Shown here: positions 1 to 4,029 of the stretch, in pieces | Position numbering within the stretch: position 1 is the stretch's first letter | Layout of the letters: each line of letters opens with the position of its first letter | The notes under the pieces: model-generated | Databases searched by the model: none | The model's input: the letters and a program-made list of their open reading frames with translations, nothing else | What the model was told of the DNA's origin: nothing | Translations under genes and position numbers: made by a program | From: Gammaproteobacteria bacterium | Lineage (GTDB): Bacteria; Pseudomonadota; Gammaproteobacteria; UBA12402 | Length of the DNA: 7,490 nucleotides | Assembly: GCA_028282395.1 (NCBI GenBank) | Contig: JANQHY010000146.1 | Span: forward strand, 1-7,490 | Direction of reading: 5' to 3'

Positions 1-103
1 GGAATTGATAGCGCCGATCGCGATGGAAGCGGGATTACGTTTTGCGATACGTGAAGGCGGCCATACGGTTGGTGCCGGTGTCGTTTCGGAGATTATTGAG
101 TAA
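1..103 (+). CDS. tuf: Elongation factor Tu, C-terminal end (partial)
   Basis: This is the 3' end of an EF-Tu gene; the 5' part lies outside the window. The reading frame begins at base 2 and gives 33 codons before the TAA at 101-103. The residues LRFAIREGG and TVGAGVV are the hallmark end of EF-Tu domain 3. EF-Tu is the GTPase that carries aminoacyl-tRNA to the ribosomal A site; the part seen here is the C-terminal beta-barrel, so GTP-binding motifs cannot be checked. The position just upstream of tRNA-Trp and secE corresponds to the tufB copy in enteric bacteria, but whether a second tuf copy exists cannot be known from this window. The motif usually written GGRTVG reads GGHTVG here, a small substitution. 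Confidence 0.96.
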   Translation, partial: ELIAPIAMEAGLRFAIREGGHTVGAGVVSEIIE

Positions 104-142
104 GCGAATAATAGGTCGTTTAGAGATCATATGGTAAGAGTT

Positions 143-155
143 TCTTCGTTGAAGA
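143..155 (+). other. Small hairpin upstream of tRNA-Trp
   Basis: TCTTC (143-147) and GAAGA (151-155) form a 5-bp stem around a three-base loop, ending five bases before the mature tRNA 5' end. There is no T-tract, so it does not look like a terminator. It may be a spacer structure in a tuf-tRNA-secE precursor transcript close to the RNase P cleavage point. This is an inference from pairing alone. Confidence 0.3.
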
Positions 156-160
156 TGGTT

Positions 161-236
161 AGGCCAGTAGCTCAATTGGCAGAGCGACGGTCTCCAAAAC
201 CGTAGGTTGGGGGTTCGATTCCCTCCTGGCCTGCCA
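161..236 (+). tRNA. tRNA-Trp (anticodon CCA)
   Basis: This is a complete 76-nt tRNA that folds canonically. The acceptor stem pairs AGGCCAG (161-167) with CTGGCCT (226-232). The D stem is GCTC (170-173) with GAGC (182-185). The anticodon stem is ACGGT (187-191) with ACCGT (199-203), around the loop CTCCAAA whose anticodon CCA (194-196) reads UGG. The variable loop is five bases. The T stem is 209-213 with 221-225, including one G-U pair, around TTCGATT. The discriminator is G233 and the 3' CCA is encoded (234-236). It closely resembles E. coli tRNA-Trp. Its place between tuf and secE is a common gammaproteobacterial arrangement and suggests co-transcription with one or both, although no clear promoter or terminator separates it from either. 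Confidence 0.97.
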
Positions 237-246
237 GGGTTAACGA

Positions 247-258
247 AGCAATATTGCT
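247..258. repeat. 12-nt perfect palindrome between tRNA-Trp and secE
   Basis: AGCAATATTGCT is a perfect inverted repeat lying 10 bases after the tRNA CCA end and 30 bases before the secE ATG. As RNA it could form only a very short stem with an AU-rich centre. It could be a protein-binding site or part of a tRNA 3' processing region. No function can be assigned from sequence. Confidence 0.3.
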
Positions 259-288
259 GATAAGAAGTAGAGTGGGAAAGTATTGAGT

Positions 289-690
289 ATGGCTAAAAAG
301 ATAGCAAAACCGCCCCAAAAACTGCAGGCTCCGGAGCGTAGCCGTTTTGACCTGCTGAAATGGGGTCTGGTACTGTTATTAGCGGTGGCCGGTATTGCTG
401 GTGATCTCTATTTTGTCAAAATTTCTCCCTCATTGCGCTCAGCAGCTTGGCTACTGCTTATGGTTGTTATGCTGTTTGTTGCGGTGCAAACAACCAAAGG
501 TCGGCAGTTTTGGCGTTATGCTAAAGAGGCGCGTAATGAAATTAGACGCGTCACTTGGCCAACACGGCAAGCTACTTTGCAGATGACACTGATTGTTGCA
601 CTGATGGTGTGTATTTCAGCAATATTGATCTTTATTTTTGACCAGCTTTTCTTATGGTTAGTTGGCCTGCTTATTGGGCAAGAGGTGTAA
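289..690 (+). CDS. secE: Preprotein translocase subunit SecE
   Basis: SecE is the small essential subunit that clamps SecY in the SecYEG protein-export channel of the inner membrane. The 133-residue protein has the three-helix gammaproteobacterial layout: a Lys-rich N-terminus, TM1 at about residues 25-43, TM2 at about 51-68, a cytoplasmic amphipathic segment, and TM3 at about 101-129. The family signature EIRRVTWPTRQATLQ sits at residues 84-98, just before TM3; this is the conserved cytoplasmic motif that contacts SecY. Length is close to the E. coli protein (127). I chose the ATG at 289, giving MAKKIAK. An in-frame TTG at 283 would add two residues and sits only five bases after the weak GTGGGA ribosome-binding site, so that start is not excluded. 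nusG follows three bases after the stop. Confidence 0.95.
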   Translation: MAKKIAKPPQKLQAPERSRFDLLKWGLVLLLAVAGIAGDLYFVKISPSLRSAAWLLLMVVMLFVAVQTTKGRQFWRYAKEARNEIRRVTWPTRQATLQMTLIVALMVCISAILIFIFDQLFLWLVGLLIGQEV

Positions 691-693
691 TGA

Positions 694-1281
694 ATGTCAG
701 ACGATAGAAAAGATTCTGAGAGTAATAATCAGACATTGGCGGGCGAACAGAAACTGCATTGGTATGTAATTCATGCCTACTCCGGCTTTGAGCAATTTGT
801 TAAACGCGCAATTATTGAGCGGGTGAAGCTGAAAAAAGCTGAAGCACTATTCGGTGAAATTGTTATTCCGACCGAAGAGGTGGTTGAGGTTCGTGCTGGC
901 CAGAAACGGCGTAGCGATAGAAAATTTTTCCCCGGTTATGTTCTAGTGCAGATGGTTATGAATGATGAAACCTGGCACCTAGTACGCTCAGTGCCGCGAG
1001 TATTAGGCTTTATTGGTGGTAGTAGCGGTCATCCAACGCCGATTTCTGATAAAGAGGTAGATGTTATTTTAAATCGCATTGAAGAAGGAACTGATCGTCC
1101 GAAGCCGAAAGTATTGTTTGAAGTGGGTGAAGTGGTGCGTGTTATTGATGGGCCGTTTGCTGATTTCGATGGTATGGTTGAAGAGGTTAACTACGATAAG
1201 AATCGTCTCCGTGTGGCGGTGCTTATTTTCGGGCGCTCAACCCCAGTTGAATTGGAATTTAGCCAAGTTGAAAAAACATAG
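694..1281 (+). CDS. nusG: Transcription termination/antitermination factor NusG
   Basis: NusG binds elongating RNA polymerase through its N-terminal domain and connects it to Rho or to ribosomal protein S10 through its C-terminal KOW domain. The 195-residue protein shows the NGN domain at about residues 20-125, with [11 protein letters not shown] at 23-33 and [16 protein letters not shown] at 76-91. The KOW domain covers about 142-195, with [16 protein letters not shown] at 145-160 and the typical end FSQVEK. Compared with E. coli NusG (181 residues) the extra length is mostly an acidic, Asn/Gln-rich N-terminal tail of about 14 residues before the NGN fold. The start is supported by AGAGGTG at 681-687, inside the end of secE, six bases from the ATG. 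The 3-nt gap to secE implies translational coupling. Confidence 0.97.
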   Translation: MSDDRKDSESNNQTLAGEQKLHWYVIHAYSGFEQFVKRAIIERVKLKKAEALFGEIVIPTEEVVEVRAGQKRRSDRKFFPGYVLVQMVMNDETWHLVRSVPRVLGFIGGSSGHPTPISDKEVDVILNRIEEGTDRPKPKVLFEVGEVVRVIDGPFADFDGMVEEVNYDKNRLRVAVLIFGRSTPVELEFSQVEKT

Positions 1282-1310
1282 TTGCATTTTGGTAGAGATT
1301 ACTGTATATA
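1282..1310 (+). promoter_or_regulatory. Possible promoter for the rplK-rplA genes
   Basis: TTGCAT (1282-1287) and TATATA (1305-1310) are spaced by exactly 17 bases, directly after the nusG stop, where E. coli also has a promoter for the L11 operon. Each box matches the sigma-70 consensus only partly (3/6 and 4/6), so the spacing and position are the main support. A separate TATGAT at 1334-1339 resembles a -10 box but lacks a matching -35. Confidence 0.3.
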
Positions 1311-1369
1311 CGGAAGGTTCGGTAGTAAGGTAATATGATACCGGTAGAGATAATGGTCATTACTAGAGT

Positions 1370-1398
1370 ATGAGGAGCCGCAAGGCGTTTGCACTCAT
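1370..1398 (+). promoter_or_regulatory. rplK leader hairpin, candidate L1 autoregulatory site
   Basis: ATGAG (1370-1374) pairs with CTCAT (1394-1398). An inner helix pairs GCAA (1380-1383) with TTGC (1389-1392), leaving GAGCC unpaired on the 5' side against a single A on the 3' side. An alternative inner fold is GCC-GCAA-GGC (1377-1386), a three-bp stem with a GNRA tetraloop. The element ends five bases before the rplK Shine-Dalgarno GAGAGGT (1404-1410). In E. coli, L1 represses its own operon by binding a leader just upstream of rplK, at a helix with a strongly asymmetric internal loop resembling its 23S rRNA site. Position and shape here fit that role, but I did not match a defined L1 consensus. 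Confidence 0.4.
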
Positions 1399-1416
1399 TA
1401 AAAGAGAGGTAATAAT

Positions 1417-1863
1417 ATGGCAAAGCCAAAAAAGAAAGTCAGTGGCTTAATTAAGCTACAGATTAAGCCAGGCGCGGCAAATCCTAGCCCGCCAATCGGT
1501 CCCGCCTTGGGTCAGCATGGTGTTAATATCATGGAGTTCTGTAAGGCATTTAATGATAAAACCCAGAAGATGGACAAAGAGCTACCAGTTCCGGTAGTGA
1601 TTACTGTCTATGCTGATCGTAGTTTCACCTTCATCACCCGGACACCGCCGGCATCAGCGCTGATTAAGAAAGCTCTTGCTCTGCCCAAGGGGAGTGCGGT
1701 TCCCAATCGTGATAAGGTGGGTAAATTAACACGGGCACAGCTTGAAGAGATTGCCAATGCAAAGATGGCTGACCTTACTGCAGCCGATCTTGAAGCTGCC
1801 ATCCGTACAATTGCTGGTACTGCACGCAGTATGGGCGTTGAAGTTGAGGGGGTAGAAGCCTAA
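1417..1863 (+). CDS. rplK: 50S ribosomal protein L11
   Basis: L11 binds the GTPase-associated centre of 23S rRNA at the base of the L10-L7/L12 stalk, where translation factors act, and in E. coli it is needed for RelA activation. The 148-residue protein has the N-terminal domain with [21 protein letters not shown] (about residues 21-41), the proline-rich segment that moves with factor binding, and a C-terminal RNA-binding domain from about residue 70. That domain contains [14 protein letters not shown] and ends in [12 protein letters not shown]. It is slightly longer than E. coli L11 (142), with the difference at both ends. Shine-Dalgarno GAGAGGT lies six bases before the ATG. The stop TAA shares its last A with the rplA start (TAATG), so the two genes are probably translationally coupled. 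Confidence 0.98.
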   Translation: MAKPKKKVSGLIKLQIKPGAANPSPPIGPALGQHGVNIMEFCKAFNDKTQKMDKELPVPVVITVYADRSFTFITRTPPASALIKKALALPKGSAVPNRDKVGKLTRAQLEEIANAKMADLTAADLEAAIRTIAGTARSMGVEVEGVEA

Positions 1864-2561
1864 TGACTGTAGCAATAAGTAAAAGACAGAAAGCGATTAA
1901 CGAAAAAGTTGAGCCAGGTAAAATTTATGAGTCAGTAGAAGCCTTTGCGCTATTAAAAGAGCTGTCGTCAGTTAAATTTGTTGAAAGTGTTGATGTAGCA
2001 ATTCAACTTGGCGTTGATCCTAAAAAATCGGATCAAATGATTCGCGGTGCCATGGTATTACCTAAAGGAACAGGTAAGACAGTTAGAGTAGCAGTATTTG
2101 CTCAAGGCGCTCAGGCTGATGCAGCAAAAGAAGCAGGTGCGGATATTATCGGCTTTGAGGATTTAGCTGAGACAATTAAGAAAGGGGAGATGGATTTTGA
2201 TCTGTTGATTGCCACACCTAATGCGATGCGTCTAGTTGGTCAATTGGGTCGTGTACTAGGTCCACGTGGCTTAATGCCGAACCCGAAAACTGGCACAGTT
2301 TCTGATGATGTTGCTACAGCGGTAAAAAATGCCAAATCGGGGCAGATTCGTTACCGTACAGAAAAAAGTGGTATTGTTCACTGTAAATTAGGTAATGTCA
2401 GCTTTTCGCCTGAAGATTTAAAAGAGAATTTAATTGCCTTGTTAACGGAAATTAAACGGGTACGTCCGACTTCTGCAAAAGGAATTTATATGAAGCGGGT
2501 GACTGTATCGACAACAATGGGGCCGGGAATGCTAGTAAACTTTGCCGCCTTGAATGTTTAG
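1863..2561 (+). CDS. rplA: 50S ribosomal protein L1
   Basis: L1 forms the mobile L1 stalk of the large subunit, guiding deacylated tRNA out of the E site, and is the known autogenous repressor of the rplK-rplA operon in E. coli. The 232-residue protein is about the length of the E. coli one (234). It carries [20 protein letters not shown] near residues 38-57, the domain I RNA-binding start, and the family signature [16 protein letters not shown] in the central domain. [13 protein letters not shown] and STTMGPG are in the C-terminal part. The ATG overlaps the rplK stop by one base, and GAGGGGGT at 1846-1853 inside rplK is a strong ribosome-binding site nine bases upstream. A terminator-like hairpin follows 9 bases after the stop. 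Confidence 0.98.
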   Translation: MTVAISKRQKAINEKVEPGKIYESVEAFALLKELSSVKFVESVDVAIQLGVDPKKSDQMIRGAMVLPKGTGKTVRVAVFAQGAQADAAKEAGADIIGFEDLAETIKKGEMDFDLLIATPNAMRLVGQLGRVLGPRGLMPNPKTGTVSDDVATAVKNAKSGQIRYRTEKSGIVHCKLGNVSFSPEDLKENLIALLTEIKRVRPTSAKGIYMKRVTVSTTMGPGMLVNFAALNV

Positions 2562-2570
2562 ATATAGATA

Positions 2571-2596
2571 GCCTTGCTGGTAGTAGCAAGGCTTTT
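2571..2596 (+). terminator. Terminator-like hairpin after rplA
   Basis: GCCTTGCT (2571-2578) pairs perfectly with AGCAAGGC (2585-2592) around GGTAGT, and A2570 can pair with T2593. Four Ts follow (2593-2596). The eight-bp stem is strong but the T-tract is short, so this is probably a partial terminator or a 3' end stabiliser separating rplKA from rplJL. It implies that rplJ has, at least in part, its own promoter, as in E. coli. Confidence 0.65.
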
Positions 2597-2843
2597 GTAG
2601 GATTAATGATAGTGAGTAATTCACTGTAGGGGAGAGATTAAGAATTTTGACAACGAAGCAGCATTTAATTGTGCTGTGACGGCTGTCAGAGACCGTAGGC
2701 ACATAGTGTTTAATTAGCCGTAAGGTTAGCCTACGCAGACGGCGATACTGAATTAGGTGTCGCCAATGGGCCTTCTAGGATAAACCTGGAGGGGATGTTG
2801 GTAACGTGTGGTGACACACATATAAAGTAAAGAGGGGATTGTA
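2597..2843 (+). promoter_or_regulatory. Structured rplJ leader, probable L10-L7/L12 autoregulatory RNA
   Basis: This stretch contains no gene but many helices. AGTGA/TCACT forms at 2611-2625 and CAGCA/TGCTG at 2659-2676. A two-part helix pairs GCTGTC (2682-2687) with GACGGC (2738-2743) and CGTAGGC (2694-2700) with GCCTACG (2729-2735). Inside it sits a GTAA-tetraloop hairpin (2715-2728). GGCGATAC (2741-2748) can pair with GTGTCGCC (2757-2764). CCTTC-T-AGG (2771-2779) pairs with CCTGGAGG (2785-2792) with one bulged T, and GTGTG-GTGA-CACAC forms at 2806-2819. In E. coli the L10-(L7/L12)4 complex binds such a leader and represses rplJL translation; that role is inferred here from position and structure. 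A perfect -35 box, TTGACA (2647-2652), lacks a convincing -10 at the right distance, so the promoter is unplaced. Confidence 0.6.
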
Positions 2844-3371
2844 GTGGCATTAGCATTGGAAGATAAAAAGGCAATCGTCGCTGAAGTTTCGCAAGCAGCT
2901 AGTGAAGCGCTGTCACTTGTCATTGCTGATTACAGTGGTTTAACTGTAGCAGAGATGATTGAGTTGCGAGCTAAAGCCCGTGAAGCCAAAATCTACATGA
3001 AGATTGTCCGCAATACCTTAGCTAAACGTGCGCTTGAGGGTACCGATTTTGCCTGTGTAAATGAGGCATTAACTGGGCCGCTAGTTCTAGCTTTTTCTAA
3101 CGAAGAGCCGGGAGCTGGTGCAAGGTTAGTGCGTGAATTTGCTAAGGAGCATGAAAATCTTGAGGTAAAAGCACTGTCAATTGATGGACAACTGCTACCT
3201 GCAACATCATTGGAGGCCATGGCGAAATTACCGACTCGCGATGAAGCACTCTCAATGCTGTTATCAGTGATGCAGGCGCCCATTACGCAGATGGTACGTA
3301 CACTAGCAGAGCCACAGGCGAAGCTGGTTCGTGTTATTGCTGCAGTGAAAGACCAGAAAGAGGCAGCTTAG
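2844..3371 (+). CDS. rplJ: 50S ribosomal protein L10
   Basis: L10 anchors the L7/L12 dimers on 23S rRNA to form the ribosomal stalk, and in E. coli the L10-L12 complex also represses its own mRNA. The 175-residue protein opens MALALEDKKAIVAEV, the standard gammaproteobacterial start. It continues with YMKIVRNTLAKRALEGT (about residues 51-67) in the RNA-binding N-terminal domain, and GARLVREFAKEHENLEVKA in the second half. The tail MVRTLAEPQAKLVRVIAAVKD is the helix that carries L7/L12 dimers. It is about ten residues longer than E. coli L10 (165). The start is GTG, chosen because homology begins exactly there and AGAGGGG (2831-2837) lies at proper distance; no in-frame ATG is near. rplL follows after 54 bases. 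Confidence 0.97.
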   Translation: MALALEDKKAIVAEVSQAASEALSLVIADYSGLTVAEMIELRAKAREAKIYMKIVRNTLAKRALEGTDFACVNEALTGPLVLAFSNEEPGAGARLVREFAKEHENLEVKALSIDGQLLPATSLEAMAKLPTRDEALSMLLSVMQAPITQMVRTLAEPQAKLVRVIAAVKDQKEAA

Positions 3372-3388
3372 TTTAGGTATTAATTTTT

Positions 3389-3400
3389 TTAAACGTTTAA
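3389..3400. repeat. 12-nt palindrome between rplJ and rplL
   Basis: TTAAACGTTTAA is a perfect inverted repeat in the 54-bp rplJ-rplL gap, overlapping the end of a run of seven Ts (3384-3390). The T-run is on the 5' side of the repeat for this strand, so it is not a forward terminator. It may be only AT-rich spacer ahead of the rplL ribosome-binding site. Confidence 0.3.
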
Positions 3401-3425
3401 TTTGAATAGAGTGAGGTAAATGACA

Positions 3426-3809
3426 ATGGCAACAATGACGAATGAGGATATCTTGAATGCAATCTCTGAAAAGAGTGTAATGGATATTGTTGAATTGATT
3501 AAGATGATGGAAGACAAATTTGGTGTTTCTGCTGCTGCGCCCGTTGCAGTTGCAGCAGGTCCAGCAGCTGGCGGTGAAGCAGCTGCAGCAGAGGAGAAGA
3601 CTGAATTTGATGTAGTACTGAAGAGCTTTGGCGGCAATAAGATTGCAGTGATTAAAGTTGTTCGTGCTATCACTGGGCTTGGCCTGAAAGAGGCGAAGGA
3701 TTTGGTTGAAAAAGCTCCAGCGCCATTAAAAGAAGCAGTCTCCAAGGAGGATTGTGAAAATTTCAAGAAGCAGCTTGAAGAGGCTGGTGCTGAAGTTGAA
3801 ATTAAGTAA
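3426..3809 (+). CDS. rplL: 50S ribosomal protein L7/L12
   Basis: L7/L12 is the multi-copy stalk protein that recruits translation GTPases. From the ATG at 3426 the protein has 127 residues. The N-terminal dimerisation and L10-binding domain is about 1-35, with [20 protein letters not shown] flexible Ala/Gly/Pro-rich hinge covers about 36-56 and looks longer than in E. coli (121 residues overall). The globular C-terminal domain runs from about 57, with [10 protein letters not shown] and the factor-binding [12 protein letters not shown]. An in-frame ATG at 3420 would leave only three bases after GTGAGG (3411-3416); 3426 gives nine and is preferred. Cys110 is the only cysteine and is absent from E. 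coli L7/L12. High expression relative to rpoB is expected from the attenuator downstream. Confidence 0.97.
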   Translation: MATMTNEDILNAISEKSVMDIVELIKMMEDKFGVSAAAPVAVAAGPAAGGEAAAAEEKTEFDVVLKSFGGNKIAVIKVVRAITGLGLKEAKDLVEKAPAPLKEAVSKEDCENFKKQLEEAGAEVEIK

Positions 3810-3828
3810 TTTCAGCACAAGGATTAGA

Positions 3829-3996
3829 ATGAACACGCAAATACTGAAAAAAATTTCTCAGCTATTGGCGTTGTTTATTTGTCAAGATGCAAAAATCGTT
3901 GTGATGACCATCGCCGCGCAGGTTTCTGTGCGTCGGTGGTTAGCATCTTTTTTGAGTGGCGCTGTGGCGTCACAATTTGTCACTGATAGCTTTTAG
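3829..3996 (+). CDS. Possible 55-residue small ORF in the rplL-rpoB gap
   Basis: An ATG at 3829 is preceded by AAGGA (3819-3823) at a five-base spacing and opens 55 codons ending in TAG at 3994-3996, 33 bases before rpoB. The peptide starts MNTQILKKISQLLALFICQ and continues mostly hydrophobic with a basic RRW near residue 36. I recognise no family, domain or clear signal peptide. The frame runs straight through both strands of the attenuator stem and the following hairpin, so part of its composition is dictated by RNA structure. It could be chance, or a translated leader whose ribosomes would disturb the attenuator. The good ribosome-binding site is the only positive evidence; expression is unproven. 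Confidence 0.2.
   Translation: MNTQILKKISQLLALFICQDAKIVVMTIAAQVSVRRWLASFLSGAVASQFVTDSF
3903..3953 (+). terminator. rplL-rpoB attenuator hairpin
   Basis: A long imperfect stem-loop is followed immediately by six Ts (3948-3953). Pairing runs GATG (3903-3906) with CATC (3944-3947), ACCA (3907-3910) with TGGT (3937-3940), TCG (3911-3913) with CGG (3934-3936), a C-T mismatch, then CGCGCA (3915-3920) with TGTGCG (3927-3932). The loop is GGTTTC, and TAG (3941-3943) bulges on the 3' side. About 17 pairs form. In E. coli this gap contains a partial terminator that lowers rpoBC transcription relative to rplL, plus an RNase III site. The stem and T-tract fit the first role; its length could also make it an RNase III substrate, which is inference. 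Confidence 0.72.
3956..3973 (+). other. Second hairpin after the attenuator
   Basis: GTGGCGC (3956-3962) pairs with GCGTCAC (3967-3973), seven pairs with one G-T, around a TGTG loop. It starts two bases after the T-tract of the attenuator and has no T-tract of its own. A direct repeat GTCAC (3969-3973 and 3979-3983) gives an alternative partner (AGTG 3955-3958 with CACT 3981-3984). It may protect the 5' end of a processed rpoB mRNA or assist release at the attenuator. Confidence 0.45.
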
Positions 3997-4029
3997 AGAG
4001 GCTTGAAATTTAACAGTAGAGGTTGAGCT

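Noticed and set aside
104..160. A promoter between tuf and tRNA-Trp
   Set aside because: TTGAGT (96-101) and TATGGT (130-135) resemble sigma-70 boxes, but their spacing is 28 bases. No properly spaced pair was found.
395..586. A + strand 63-residue frame inside secE
   Set aside because: It is out of frame within a clearly coding membrane-protein gene; its Leu/Cys-rich content is a frame-shifted reading of the TM segments.
1079..1333. A + strand 84-residue frame overlapping the end of nusG
   Set aside because: Most of it lies out of frame in the conserved NusG KOW domain. The small extension past the nusG stop gives no recognisable protein.
1608..1802. A 64-residue open frame on the - strand opposite rplK
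   Set aside because: It is a shadow of the L11 coding frame, with no plausible product.
2993..3283. A 96-residue open frame on the - strand opposite rplJ
   Set aside because: It lies wholly inside the L10 gene on the other strand, with a low-complexity Ser/Ala/Asn composition and no family resemblance.
3420..3425. Upstream ATG for rplL adding two residues
   Set aside because: Only three bases separate it from GTGAGG; the ATG at 3426 has nine bases and matches the usual L7/L12 N-terminus better.
3389..3766. A 125-residue open frame on the - strand opposite rplL
   Set aside because: It is antisense to the well-supported L7/L12 gene and its Ala/Ser-rich composition mirrors the codons of the L7/L12 hinge. 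It shows no recognisable domain.
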